Shown here: positions 18,803-27,609 of the stretch, one piece after another | Numbering within the stretch: position 1 is the stretch's first letter | Layout: every line of letters starts with the position of its first letter | From: Candidatus Edwardsbacteria bacterium | Lineage (GTDB): Bacteria > Edwardsbacteria > AC1 > EtOH8 | Length of the DNA stretch: 56,000 bases | Reading direction: 5' to 3' | Assembly (NCBI GenBank): GCA_031082425.1 | Contig: JAVHLB010000006.1 | Span: 1 to 56,000, forward strand | Notes under the pieces: generated by a model | What the model was told of the DNA's origin: nothing | Seen by the model: the letters and a program-made list of their open reading frames with translations, nothing else | Databases searched by the model: none | Translations under genes and position numbers: made by a program

Positions 18803-21505
18803 TTACTTAACCAGGTTTAAACGTTTGGTCTGGGCAAACTTCTGCCCGTTGGCTCCGGTAGCCTCCATCCGGTAGAAATAGATGCCGTTGGCCACCGCCC
18901 GGCCGTTCTGGTCCGATCCGTTCCAAGTAATATTATGATAGCCGGGATTCAGGTTGTCATCAACCAATGTTTTTATCTGCTGGCCGGTGATGTTGTACAC
19001 AACCAGCCTGGTACGGCTTTGGGCCGGCAGGGCAAATTGAATGTTGGTGGACCGGCTGAAGGGGTTGGGATTGTTCTGTCCCAGGCTGAAGTATCTGGGA
19101 GATGAGGCCACCGGCTCCCCTTCCACCCCCTTCCATGAAGTTACCTGCAGATAGAACCAGGAGGATAAGACGCTTTCATTGACCGGCAGTTTATCATCAA
19201 AGGCGGTGACCGCGTAGTGATATATGGCGCCGTCGGTGATGGATTTGTCCACAAAGTAATTTGTGGCCACGGTCCCGATCTTGACCCATACCGGCAGGCC
19301 CACCTGCAGGGCACGGTAAACATTGTAGCCGGCCAGGTCCGGTTCGCTGTTGGCATTCCAGGTGCAGATCACGCTGTCGTACTGCTGGGTGGCCGACAAT
19401 CCGGTGGGAACCGCCGGAGGCATGTATTCCGGAGTCCCGGGCAGCAACCAATGCATGATCCGGGAGGCCAGGGTATCCCGATTCAGCTGCGAGGAGACCG
19501 CCTCGAACGGGAATGAGGTGTAGACCATCTGGTAGTTGCCGGAGGTGCCGTCCCAGTACCTGATCCCGATGAAGTTCCCGCCATCGTCGGTCAGGAACCC
19601 GACAGCGTCGCTGAAGGCCGGATCGGGGGTCAGGCCGTAGCCATAGCCGGGGGTCGACCAGATCGCGCCGCCACCATTGATGGGATCGTACAACAGGCTG
19701 TCGTATAATCCGTCTCCGATGGGATCGCTGGCCACCCCGGTTCCGGTATAGCAGGTGGAGCCGAACCAGCCGTTCTCCGGGGCCAGATGCAGATAATCGC
19801 TCCACAGGTTGGGGTGTACCGTGGTATCCGGGGTAGGTGCGCTGAAACCAAAATAGGTCTGCCCGGACATCCACAACTTTCCGCCGTTATCCAGGTATGA
19901 TTTTATATTTTCCTGATCATAGGGGGTCAGGGCAATATAGGATGCTCCCGCCCGGCCGTCGTAGTTGGCGCCCAGGTTCCAGACCACCACCGGGAACTGC
20001 TCCAAGTATCCGGCCGGCATAACCTTGTTGCCTCCGATGGTTGCTAAGCTATAACGATAGCCTAAATTGGCCAAAGAGGCTTCCATGTATTTGGTCCAGG
20101 ATTCATCTTTAAGGTCAACGGCATTTCCGTCGTTATCTACCAAAAGAACTGTATTAACCGAAGGCAGCGGATCGCGGGTCTTGCCCCAAATAATAAAATC
20201 GTCAACATAAAGGCCTTCCCCAACGTTCTCATCACCGTCGGTACTGACGGCTATCCGGATCTTAATTACTTTACCGATATAATCGCTTATGTTTAGTTCC
20301 CCAACAAGCGATTGGGTTATCCAGGCCTGGCTGTCATCAATGTAAATATAATCATTTATGCCAACCCAGGTCTGCCCGCTATCATCAGAAATATCCACCG
20401 ACCAAGAATCAAAATAGGTGTTCTCATCCGTGCCGTCATCCGGCAGTCCCGGCCATATGGCAAAATCAACCAGGCAGGGCTCAGTGTTTCTTACCTGCTC
20501 TAAATTGATATATGGGCTTACTATGGCATCCGAATATCCCCAGGTGTACTTTTTTGTGGCCTCATCTCCGCAGTACCAAGAATTGACGGGACTATTGGTG
20601 CGATAGGCGGTCTTATGCCAGTGGTATGCCGGCATCTTCGACCCGGCCACCCATCCCAGGTTGCCACCCTCAGCATCATCAAAAAATACGCTGGCTCTAG
20701 TTCCGCCATTGCTTAATGTATCTATGCCAATATTATCGATATACCAAGCCCCATGGTACGGCCCGCCATCTTCATCGGCTTCCAAGGGATCGCTGGCCAC
20801 CGCAAATCTCAGTTTTAAGGTTTGGCCCTTATAGGCGCTCAGATCAAAAGCTACCTGTTTCCAGCCTCCATTTGAGCCGCCCCAACCCGGGACATGGACA
20901 CTATCGGGGACCATTCCGGTGTAGCCCCAAGCATAGGACCACTTCAGATCATAATAACTCGCCCCACCTCCCTCGGAAAATAACGAATCTGGGTATAAAA
21001 TGAACCAAGTGCCTCCATCGTCAAGAGAACCCCACAGATTGACGCAATCCCAGTCATCGTATCTTCCCAGATCACCGTTCCAGGTTTTTGCCTCTACACT
21101 ATAGTAATGATAAAACTTGAGCTGTATCGAATCCGAGGTTACCGTTGTCAGGTCAAAATTCGGGGAATACAGCATCTGCACCCAGCCGCAGCCGTATCCC
21201 GGGGAGCTATTCCAAGCCCCGGCAAAATCGTTGGTTCCGCACCACCAATGGTGTCCAGCATAAGCGCCAATGGGACTATAGGTGTCTATATGCCAAAATG
21301 GCTGTTGAACGGCGATATCCATGCTGTCCCATTTTAGGGTATCGCTTTCAAAATCATCGAAGAAAACAGTATCTAATGTCGCTTTCGTAGATAGATACTC
21401 AGGCTTTGGCAATACTTTCAGCTTTGGCCTTGGTTTGGCAAATACGTTCGCCGTAACGCTCAACAAAAGCACCAAGCCTATTGCTAACCATAATCTTTGC
21501 TTCAT
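18803..21505 (-). CDS. Secreted MAM/jelly-roll and fibronectin-III protein with sorting domain
   Basis: A 900-residue protein with a signal peptide ending near residue 23 (TANVFA). Two related jelly-roll (MAM-like) domains begin FFDDFESDTLKW near 48 and FFDDAEGGNLGW near 265; such domains are common in immune-inhibitor-A-type secreted proteins. An amidotransferase-like domain runs from about 453 to 690 (VLLVDNDGN, YLDNGGKLWMSGQ). A fibronectin III domain lies at about 698-790 and the sorting domain at about 808-900, ending KRLNLVK. GGAG lies eight bases before the ATG. It is the first gene of a two-gene operon with its own consensus promoter. No peptidase motif was found, so it is probably adhesive or carbohydrate-binding. 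Confidence 0.82.
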   Translation of the reverse strand: MKQRLWLAIGLVLLLSVTANVFAKPRPKLKVLPKPEYLSTKATLDTVFFDDFESDTLKWDSMDIAVQQPFWHIDTYSPIGAYAGHHWWCGTNDFAGAWNSSPGYGCGWVQMLYSPNFDLTTVTSDSIQLKFYHYYSVEAKTWNGDLGRYDDWDCVNLWGSLDDGGTWFILYPDSLFSEGGGASYYDLKWSYAWGYTGMVPDSVHVPGWGGSNGGWKQVAFDLSAYKGQTLKLRFAVASDPLEADEDGGPYHGAWYIDNIGIDTLSNGGTRASVFFDDAEGGNLGWVAGSKMPAYHWHKTAYRTNSPVNSWYCGDEATKKYTWGYSDAIVSPYINLEQVRNTEPCLVDFAIWPGLPDDGTDENTYFDSWSVDISDDSGQTWVGINDYIYIDDSQAWITQSLVGELNISDYIGKVIKIRIAVSTDGDENVGEGLYVDDFIIWGKTRDPLPSVNTVLLVDNDGNAVDLKDESWTKYMEASLANLGYRYSLATIGGNKVMPAGYLEQFPVVVWNLGANYDGRAGASYIALTPYDQENIKSYLDNGGKLWMSGQTYFGFSAPTPDTTVHPNLWSDYLHLAPENGWFGSTCYTGTGVASDPIGDGLYDSLLYDPINGGGAIWSTPGYGYGLTPDPAFSDAVGFLTDDGGNFIGIRYWDGTSGNYQMVYTSFPFEAVSSQLNRDTLASRIMHWLLPGTPEYMPPAVPTGLSATQQYDSVICTWNANSEPDLAGYNVYRALQVGLPVWVKIGTVATNYFVDKSITDGAIYHYAVTAFDDKLPVNESVLSSWFYLQVTSWKGVEGEPVASSPRYFSLGQNNPNPFSRSTNIQFALPAQSRTRLVVYNITGQQIKTLVDDNLNPGYHNITWNGSDQNGRAVANGIYFYRMEATGANGQKFAQTKRLNLVK

Positions 21506-21542
21506 GATAAAACTCCCTGTTTATTTTAATTGATAATAGTTT

Positions 21543-21571
21543 ATTTTAGAACATTGGGCCTAAAATGTCAA
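21543..21571 (-). promoter_or_regulatory. Sigma-70-type promoter of the MAM/Ig operon
   Basis: Perfect -35 TTGACA (21566-21571), 17-base spacer and TAAAAT (21543-21548) on the minus strand, 38 bases before the ATG at 21505. Confidence 0.7.
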
Positions 21572-21599
21572 GGACATAATTCATTTTTCTGAAACGGAG

Positions 21600-21925
21600 C
21601 GCGACGTCTGTTTTCGACCGCCACCCTCCGTTCGTGTTATAGTAGACATAAGGCCATAAATGGCCTTGTTTGTTTGAAGTTACTCGGCGTAACCCACGCC
21701 TGAAGCCGTGGGTTACTGATGCCCGGGTGTTAATAAGGTACGTTAACCCATAGCCCATACATTCATGTATGGGCTATCGTACGATGTATTGCATCTTAGG
21801 CCGTTCACGGCCGAAGATTTATTTACTCTGGCTGCCCGTCTTCACGGGTATGATATCCCCCATTGTCATTCCACACCATAGGCGCATTTCGGCTATATTG
21901 TCATTCCCGCGCAGGCGGGAATCCA
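21600..21925. repeat. Cluster of REP-like palindromes between genes
   Basis: Within this gene-free stretch are four separate hairpins: AAGGCCAT (21650-21667), GTAACCCACG with an 8-base loop (21689-21716), ATAGCCCATACAT with a 2-base loop (21750-21777) and ATTCCCGC..GCGGGAAT (21903-21922). The second and fourth have the look of REP/dRS3-type dispersed repeats found between genes in many bacteria. No transposase is encoded. None has a clear T-tract, so they are not counted as terminators. Confidence 0.65.
21863..21895 (+). repeat. Dispersed repeat, copy 1
   Basis: Contains AGGCGCATTTCGGCTA preceded by TTGTCAT; an inverted copy lies at 28003-28034. It is joined directly to the ATTCCCGC palindrome, suggesting a composite mobile repeat unit. 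Confidence 0.6.
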
Positions 21926-21967
21926 GGCTATTGAACTCAACCGGCTTGATCGGGGATCCAGCTAATA

Positions 21968-24577
21968 TCACCTGATGATCATCACCTTGCCGGTGGCCGA
22001 GAAATCGCCGGAGGTCATCTGGTACAGATAGACCCCGTTGGCGGCCTGGCGGCCTCCGGCATCACGCCCGTCCCAGACCGCGGTATAATATCCCGCCGGC
22101 TGGTTCCCGTCCACCAAGACCCTGATCACCTGCCCGGCGATGTTGTAAATTTTTAGGCTGACCTGTTCTGATTTTAATATTTGATATTTGATATTTGTAT
22201 TTTGGCCAAACGGATTGGGATAGGCCTTCTCCAGGCGGTAGCTCAAGGGTAGGTCCCGGCCCCCGTACTCCACCAGCATCGGCCCGTAGTAGGTCTTGGT
22301 GCCGCTCAGATCCACCTCGGCCAGACGGTAGTAATATATGCCCGTCTGCAGATCGGAAGCATCGGTATAGACGTACTGATGAGGCTCGTTGCTGCTTAGG
22401 TGTCCGGCAACTTTTCCCACCTCGGCAAAATTACCGTCTTCGGCGGTTGACCGCTCTATCAGCCAAAAATCGCAGTCGTGCTCGCTCTCGGTCCGCCAGC
22501 GCACCTCAACTTTATCTTTGACCTGCAGTGCCGTAAATGAGCTTAACTCGACAGCAGAAGGATCGACTAAAACTATTTTCAGTTGGCTCCAATCGCCCCA
22601 ACTGCGTTTTGCATTATAGCCTCGTACCCGGTAATAATATGTCTCCCCGACTATCCGTTGGCCGACAACATAACTGGGTATGGTTATGGAATTTGAAAGC
22701 GAAACAGCCGTCGAGTAAGCCGCTACCGGTTTTATATCATCAATATATATCCCGTCGGTGGCGGTCATACCATCGCCCACCAGCCGGATGCGGAAGAAAA
22801 CCGATTTGTTGTAATATTTGGCGGAGTCGATGGCGAAAGCCCTTCTGGTCCAGCTTAGCACATTGCCGTAAATTTTTCCCAACAGGTCCCATTGCCTGGC
22901 ATCGGTGGATATCTCCACCCAGATCCGGTCAAAACCGGTCATGGCCTGGTAGCTGTAGAAGCTGAAGGAATCCCTGGCCGAACTGACCGGATAGGGATTG
23001 TTGGTGGTGATGCTGGCGATGTTGAACTGATTGCTGACCGCGCTGTAATAGCTGCGGCTGCCGGAGTACATCCTGACCGTCGAAGAAGCAAACCCGTTAA
23101 GGGACACATTGGGGTTTGCCGCTGCCCCCACCGTGTCGGTGGTGGCAGTAAAACCGGTCATTTCCTGGACCTCATAAGCCGTAGGATTTGATGGCGGGTT
23201 TAAAAGTTTCCAGGTAAGCCACATAATATTAGTGTCCTTGCCCTTGGTAGGAAAATATACCGGATCGATGACCGGCGGCAAGACCGGCGGCGGCGACGTG
23301 GTGCTGACCAGGCTGTCGGTTCGCATGGCCAGGTACATGAACCCTTTGAGGGTCTGGGGGCAGATCGAATCTATGTGGTCAGGCGGAGTGTAGAAGGCGG
23401 TGTCCGCCTCCACGCAGTAGGGGAAGATCACCCGGCCCAGCTGGGTCAGACCGTAGCCGTAGATCCAGCCATCGGAATCACCGGTGGTGGGATACAAGGC
23501 TGAACTCTGCTGGGGAGTGTAGCCCAAGGTGCTGCGGTACTTTTTAATCCGGGCCGCCGACTGTTGGCCGAAATAGCGCAATTCCAGGCTGTCCGGAGCC
23601 CGCTTGACGGTGGAATCCACATAGCCCAGGGGCCACAGCACCAGCTCGCTGTAAGTATGATAGGAGATGGACAGCACGATGTTATGTTCTTTGACCAGCT
23701 TCATCATGGCCTGCTGTTCCGGCTCGCCGCTGGGAGAGAATCCGTAGAAGACGTCATTTGAAGAATCCGGGCTGGTGTAGCTGTTTATGGCGCTGCCCCA
23801 GGATCCCCGGATGTCGCCGTCCACCGAGCCGTCGTAGCCCCGGTTGAGGTCAACCCCGTAGACCGTGGGGCTGTTCTGGCGGCGGTTCTTGCGCCACATC
23901 ACCCCCGTCCCGTAATTGCCGCCGTTGTCGTAGACAAAACCGTCCGGGTTGACCAGCGGAGCGATGTAGATCTCCCGGGTCTTGATGAGATTCGACAGGG
24001 AATCGGTCCCAGCCGGGTTGTAATTGTTGGTCAGGTAATTGGCGATGTACAGGCAGATCTCCGGTGTCATCCATTCCCGGGCGTGATGATTCCCCATTAT
24101 CAGAATGCCGTGGCGCGAATTATCACTGACCGCGGGATTGTCCGAGATCTTAAGGCACCACACCTTCCCCCCCTGGGCCGCTATCGTCAGGGTATCCAGC
24201 CTGGTGATGGAGGGATGATCGGCCGCGATCTGCTTCAGCTCGGTCCGGATGCCGTCATAGGTATGATAGGCGGCCTTGCCGCTGTATGGCGCCACATCCC
24301 GGGGGGAGTTCATCAATACCTTGTAAACCAGCCCGGCCCCCGCTATCCGCCACAACTGGCCGGGGTCAATGACGATGTCGGCATACTCCCCCGACCGATA
24401 GGCGGCCACGTCCAGGCCGTAGCCGATATGGGCCAGTTTTTCAGCCATCGTATGATCGGAGATGTCCACCCTGATCAGCATCTTATCGGCGCCCTCCCGG
24501 CAATGTCCCACTGAAGTCGATAATGCCAAAGAGGCCAGAAGGAAAAACAGAACTGCCGTGATTTTATGCTTAAGCAT
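21968..24577 (-). CDS. M14 zinc carboxypeptidase, secreted, with sorting domain
   Basis: The start at 24577 is preferred over one 22 codons upstream. It has AAAGGGA before it and opens a signal peptide (ITAVLFFLLASLALS). The 869-residue enzyme shows the full M14 pattern: HAREW...E zinc ligands (His near 166, Glu near 169), VNPDG, KNRR and VDLNRGYD for substrate binding, the third zinc ligand in SYHTYSE (His near 306) and catalytic Glu near 390 (YCVEADTAF). It should remove C-terminal residues from peptides outside the cell. After the catalytic domain come a jelly-roll-like domain, a fibronectin-III-like module (VRWRTESE...IERS) and a sorting domain ending KVMIIR. Part of the C-terminal coding region is almost identical to the second subtilisin gene. 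It is transcribed alone. Confidence 0.92.
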   Translation of the reverse strand: MLKHKITAVLFFLLASLALSTSVGHCREGADKMLIRVDISDHTMAEKLAHIGYGLDVAAYRSGEYADIVIDPGQLWRIAGAGLVYKVLMNSPRDVAPYSGKAAYHTYDGIRTELKQIAADHPSITRLDTLTIAAQGGKVWCLKISDNPAVSDNSRHGILIMGNHHAREWMTPEICLYIANYLTNNYNPAGTDSLSNLIKTREIYIAPLVNPDGFVYDNGGNYGTGVMWRKNRRQNSPTVYGVDLNRGYDGSVDGDIRGSWGSAINSYTSPDSSNDVFYGFSPSGEPEQQAMMKLVKEHNIVLSISYHTYSELVLWPLGYVDSTVKRAPDSLELRYFGQQSAARIKKYRSTLGYTPQQSSALYPTTGDSDGWIYGYGLTQLGRVIFPYCVEADTAFYTPPDHIDSICPQTLKGFMYLAMRTDSLVSTTSPPPVLPPVIDPVYFPTKGKDTNIMWLTWKLLNPPSNPTAYEVQEMTGFTATTDTVGAAANPNVSLNGFASSTVRMYSGSRSYYSAVSNQFNIASITTNNPYPVSSARDSFSFYSYQAMTGFDRIWVEISTDARQWDLLGKIYGNVLSWTRRAFAIDSAKYYNKSVFFRIRLVGDGMTATDGIYIDDIKPVAAYSTAVSLSNSITIPSYVVGQRIVGETYYYRVRGYNAKRSWGDWSQLKIVLVDPSAVELSSFTALQVKDKVEVRWRTESEHDCDFWLIERSTAEDGNFAEVGKVAGHLSSNEPHQYVYTDASDLQTGIYYYRLAEVDLSGTKTYYGPMLVEYGGRDLPLSYRLEKAYPNPFGQNTNIKYQILKSEQVSLKIYNIAGQVIRVLVDGNQPAGYYTAVWDGRDAGGRQAANGVYLYQMTSGDFSATGKVMIIR
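22177..22204 (-). repeat. Heptanucleotide tandem repeat inside the M14 gene
   Basis: Three exact copies and one degenerate copy of ATATTTG (CAAATAT on the coding strand). They encode part of the sorting domain (NIKYQILK) in an otherwise GC-rich gene. Confidence 0.7.
22211..22510 (-). repeat. 300-base near-identical block, copy in the M14 gene
   Basis: Aligns without gaps to 24921-25220, with only about ten differences. It encodes the fibronectin-III-like module and the start of the sorting domain (VRWRTESE to AYPNP). The flanking sequences diverge sharply. Confidence 0.9.
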
Positions 24578-24604
24578 ATATCCCTTTAAAATATGATTGG
24601 CCGG

Positions 24605-24613
24605 ATTATAGCA
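24605..24613 (-). promoter_or_regulatory. Extended -10 promoter of the M14 carboxypeptidase gene
   Basis: TGCTATAAT on the minus strand is a consensus extended -10, 28 bases before the ATG at 24577. No good -35 was seen; the upstream side abuts the terminator of the preceding gene. Confidence 0.55.
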
Positions 24614-24624
24614 TATAACCGCAC

Positions 24625-24664
24625 AAAACAACAGCCCGATCAAAACAAATCGGGCTGTTGTTTT
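24625..24664 (-). terminator. Intrinsic terminator of the second subtilisin gene
   Basis: Perfect 16-bp stem AAAACAACAGCCCGAT with an 8-base loop, ending in TTTT on the minus strand, 13 bases after the stop. Confidence 0.9.
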
Positions 24665-24677
24665 ATAAAATTTAGTT

Positions 24678-27536
24678 TTACCTTAAGATCATCACCTTCT
24701 GGGTGGCCGAGAAATCCCCGGAGGTCATCTTATACAGATAAACCCCATTGGCCGCCTTTTGGCCCCGGGAATCCTTACCGTCCCACGGCAGGCTGTAATG
24801 CCCGGCCGGCTGGATGCCGTCCGCCAGGGTCCGCACCTCCTGCCCCAGCACGTTGTAGACCTTGATCGAGGTCCGGCCGGTGTTCTTCAAAGCATACCTG
24901 ATGGTAACGCCGGAGGCCGCCGGATTGGGATAGGCCTTCTCCAGGCGGTAGCTCAAGGGCAGGTCCCGGCCCCCGTACTCCACCAGCATCGGCCCGTAGT
25001 AGGTTCTGGCACCGCTCAGATCCACCTCGGCCAGACGGTAGTAATATATGCCCGTCTGCAGATCGGAAGCATCGGTATAGACGTACTGATGAGGCTCGTT
25101 GCTGCTTAGGTGTCCGGCAACTTTTCCCACCTCGGCAAAATTACCGTCTTCGGCGGTTGACCGCTCTATCAGCCAAAAATCGCAGTCCTTCTCGCTCTCG
25201 GTCCGCCAGCGTACCTCGACCGTGTTATTGACGGCCATGGCGCTGAAGGAGGTCATCTCCACGGCATTGGGCGATATGGTAAACCCTGTGGAAGCTGCAA
25301 TATCGCCGGCCACGGTCAGCACATAGGGCTGCGGGCCGTTGTTGATGGCCCGGGCGTTCACGGTCACCGTATAGGTGACACTGGCCTTGGTGGCCGAAGC
25401 CGGCAGCCAGACCACTTCCTCGCAGTTCACGGTGTCATGGGCCCCGCCGGTGATGGAGAAGCCGTTGCTGGCCGGCTGGCCGAAGACATTCCCGTAATAG
25501 GTGTTCCCTCCTCCGGTGACCGTCAGGTCCAGGTCGTTGACGGTGATGTCGGTGGCCCCGGGGGTACCGGGATAATCGAAATATGACAGGACGAACTTGA
25601 GGGTCTGGGTACCGGAGGTGCCGGTGGTCACGGTAAAGGTCTTGCTCTGTCCGGAAGAGCTGAAACCGGCGATGGCATCCTCCAGGGCCGTCCTTCTGGC
25701 GTCGCCGGCAAAGAACAGGGCATCGTCCAGCACCACCCCTCCCCAGCCCTGGCCCTGGGAGGGAAGGTTCTGGGTACCGGTCTGGCCGACGGCGTCGATG
25801 CTGTAGGCCCCGTTAAAATTCCTGGTGGCCAGCATCATTATGGCCTTGATCAGGGATCCCGAGGGGTTGGCGATGGCGTTGGCCGGCACCTTGGTCCCGG
25901 TGGGATACCAGCCCTCGGTAAGATACTGCCGCACCAGGGCCCCCATCCCGGCCATGGTGGGGGTGGACATGGAGGTACCGCCCATGGGGTAAATACCGGT
26001 GTTGTTGGTGGTCAACAAACCGTCGGAATCCACCGACCAGATATTCCAACCGCCGGCGCCCACCAGGGTCGGCCTTCTAAGCCCTTCGTCGGTCGGGCCG
26101 TGGGATGAGAACTCGGCCATATCTAAAAGTTCATTACGGCTGGCTCCACCGTTGACAGCCCAAGTGCTTCCATCCCCGAACCCCGCTTCGCTGGCGCCCA
26201 CGCAGATGATGTTCTTGCCTGTGGCCGGGCTGTTGACCCGGTCACCCGAGGTGTTGGAGTTGCCGGCCGAGCGAAACATGGCATAATTCTTGTGGGTCCA
26301 GGCCACCTGGTCCAGCTGCTGGCAGTTAAGGGTGTAGGCCGAAGAGCCGCCGGCGCTCTGCCCCCAGGAGGAGGAGTGGATCCGGGCCCCGGCGTTGTAG
26401 GCCCACAGGTAAATGTCGGAATAATCGGTGGGCAGGATCAGGGCGTCGCTGGCCCCTCCGATGTCGGTGAAGGCTATCCGGCACTTGGGGGCCATGCCCA
26501 TGGCCCGGGGCAGCGAGGCCTGAGTGGTCAGCCAGCCCAGGCTGTCGGCTCCGATTGAGCCGCTGGTATGGCTGCCGTGGCCCGATGAGGTGAGGTCAAA
26601 GGTGTCGGAATGGACGTTGTAGGCCACGATCTTGCGGTGGGCGTTGGTGGCCTCGCAGATGGTGTCCTTGTCCTTGTCGTAGACCGGTTTCAATGAGGCA
26701 TCCCGGAAATAGATGTTGTCCCAGTCCATTCCGGTGTCGTCGTCCCCCACGATCTGGCCCTGGCCGTACAGCCCCCGTTTGTAGATCGGCATTTTCAGGG
26801 AATCGTCGGCCGTGTTCATGGTCAATTTCGACTTCCAGGAATCGGCCGCCGCCCTCATGCCGGTGGAATCCAAAGACTGGTTGATCCAGCGGCTCCAGGC
26901 ATTGTGCAGCACCGGCTGGAAGTAACGCTCCACCCAGAACACCTCGGGATAATTGGCGAACTCCTTGGACAGCTCGACCGCCAGGTCCGAGGGAAGGGAT
27001 ATCTGAATGATGTTGCCGCCCTCCTGCAGCCAGCGGACATCCATGACGCCCTTCACCCTTTGGCTGACGGAGACCAGATTCTCCTTTTCGAACAGGGCGA
27101 TGTTCAGGATGATCCTTCCCGGCTCATCCTGTTCATAGAAACCGGGAGCCGACAGCAGGTCCGGGCTGATCCGGAAGGCCGGCTGGTAATAGCCCACGAA
27201 TTGGACGAAGGGCAGTTTTTCGACCTTGGATTTGACCTCGCCGTTCATTTTGACTATCTGCCCGTAATTGGGGATGTAATCGCTGTGGATCTTCCCCCCG
27301 GCCTTGCTGACCTCGCTTCTCCAGGCATCCTCCACCGGCCCGGTGAACTGGACTATATACCAGTCGGCCTCGGCGGATTTTGGGGCCCGCTCCAACCCCA
27401 GTTTGGCGTAGGAGGGCATTCCGTTGGCGGTAGAGAAATGCCCGATCTTGAATTTCAGGACGCTGGGATCGGAGGCCAGGGCCAGGGATGCCGCCACCAG
27501 CAGCGCCATTAAGACCAGCAGAGTTTTCTTATGCAT
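24678..27536 (-). CDS. Subtilisin-family (S8) serine peptidase with sorting domain
   Basis: A 952-residue secreted protease with a signal peptide (LLVLMALLVAASLALA). The prodomain (about 55-200) contains WYIVQFTGPVEDAWR, matching the other subtilisin in this window. The triad is intact: Asp near 267 (GDDDTGMD), His near 319 (SGHGSHTSG) and Ser near 521 (GGTSMSTP). A C-terminal beta domain is followed by the fibronectin-III-like module (VRWRTESEKDCDFW...IERS) and a sorting domain ending KVMILR. It is a paralogue of the 1669-residue S8 protein but lacks the amidotransferase-like and Ig insertions. AAGGGGA precedes the ATG. It is a single-gene unit with a sigma-54-type promoter and strong terminator. 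Likely an extracellular protease working alongside the carboxypeptidase encoded next to it. Confidence 0.92.
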   Translation of the reverse strand: MHKKTLLVLMALLVAASLALASDPSVLKFKIGHFSTANGMPSYAKLGLERAPKSAEADWYIVQFTGPVEDAWRSEVSKAGGKIHSDYIPNYGQIVKMNGEVKSKVEKLPFVQFVGYYQPAFRISPDLLSAPGFYEQDEPGRIILNIALFEKENLVSVSQRVKGVMDVRWLQEGGNIIQISLPSDLAVELSKEFANYPEVFWVERYFQPVLHNAWSRWINQSLDSTGMRAAADSWKSKLTMNTADDSLKMPIYKRGLYGQGQIVGDDDTGMDWDNIYFRDASLKPVYDKDKDTICEATNAHRKIVAYNVHSDTFDLTSSGHGSHTSGSIGADSLGWLTTQASLPRAMGMAPKCRIAFTDIGGASDALILPTDYSDIYLWAYNAGARIHSSSWGQSAGGSSAYTLNCQQLDQVAWTHKNYAMFRSAGNSNTSGDRVNSPATGKNIICVGASEAGFGDGSTWAVNGGASRNELLDMAEFSSHGPTDEGLRRPTLVGAGGWNIWSVDSDGLLTTNNTGIYPMGGTSMSTPTMAGMGALVRQYLTEGWYPTGTKVPANAIANPSGSLIKAIMMLATRNFNGAYSIDAVGQTGTQNLPSQGQGWGGVVLDDALFFAGDARRTALEDAIAGFSSSGQSKTFTVTTGTSGTQTLKFVLSYFDYPGTPGATDITVNDLDLTVTGGGNTYYGNVFGQPASNGFSITGGAHDTVNCEEVVWLPASATKASVTYTVTVNARAINNGPQPYVLTVAGDIAASTGFTISPNAVEMTSFSAMAVNNTVEVRWRTESEKDCDFWLIERSTAEDGNFAEVGKVAGHLSSNEPHQYVYTDASDLQTGIYYYRLAEVDLSGARTYYGPMLVEYGGRDLPLSYRLEKAYPNPAASGVTIRYALKNTGRTSIKVYNVLGQEVRTLADGIQPAGHYSLPWDGKDSRGQKAANGVYLYKMTSGDFSATQKVMILR
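24921..25220 (-). repeat. 300-base near-identical block, copy in the second S8 gene
   Basis: Partner of 22211-22510, about 97% identical by eye. Homology outside the block is much lower, which points to recent duplication or gene conversion. Confidence 0.9.
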
Positions 27537-27593
27537 TTATATCCCCTTAATTAATTTTTTAATTTTGGTATATCTTTCTTTTATTTATATATA

Positions 27594-27609
27594 AGCAATA
27601 AATATGCCA
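27594..27609 (-). promoter_or_regulatory. Sigma-54 (-24/-12) promoter of the second subtilisin gene
   Basis: The minus strand reads TGGCATATTTATTGCT, an excellent match with the correct 10-base GG/GC spacing. The -12 GC is 59 bases from the ATG. A TAACTCAT motif lies just upstream (27623-27630). Confidence 0.8.

Noticed and set aside
17376..18875. 499-codon plus-strand ORF opposite the Ig-repeat gene
   Set aside because: Same antisense artefact; glycine/valine-rich, no domain, and it runs into the neighbouring gene.
21650..21777. Hairpins as a CRISPR array or tRNA
   Set aside because: Stems differ in sequence and spacing, with no repeat-spacer regularity and no cloverleaf or CCA end.
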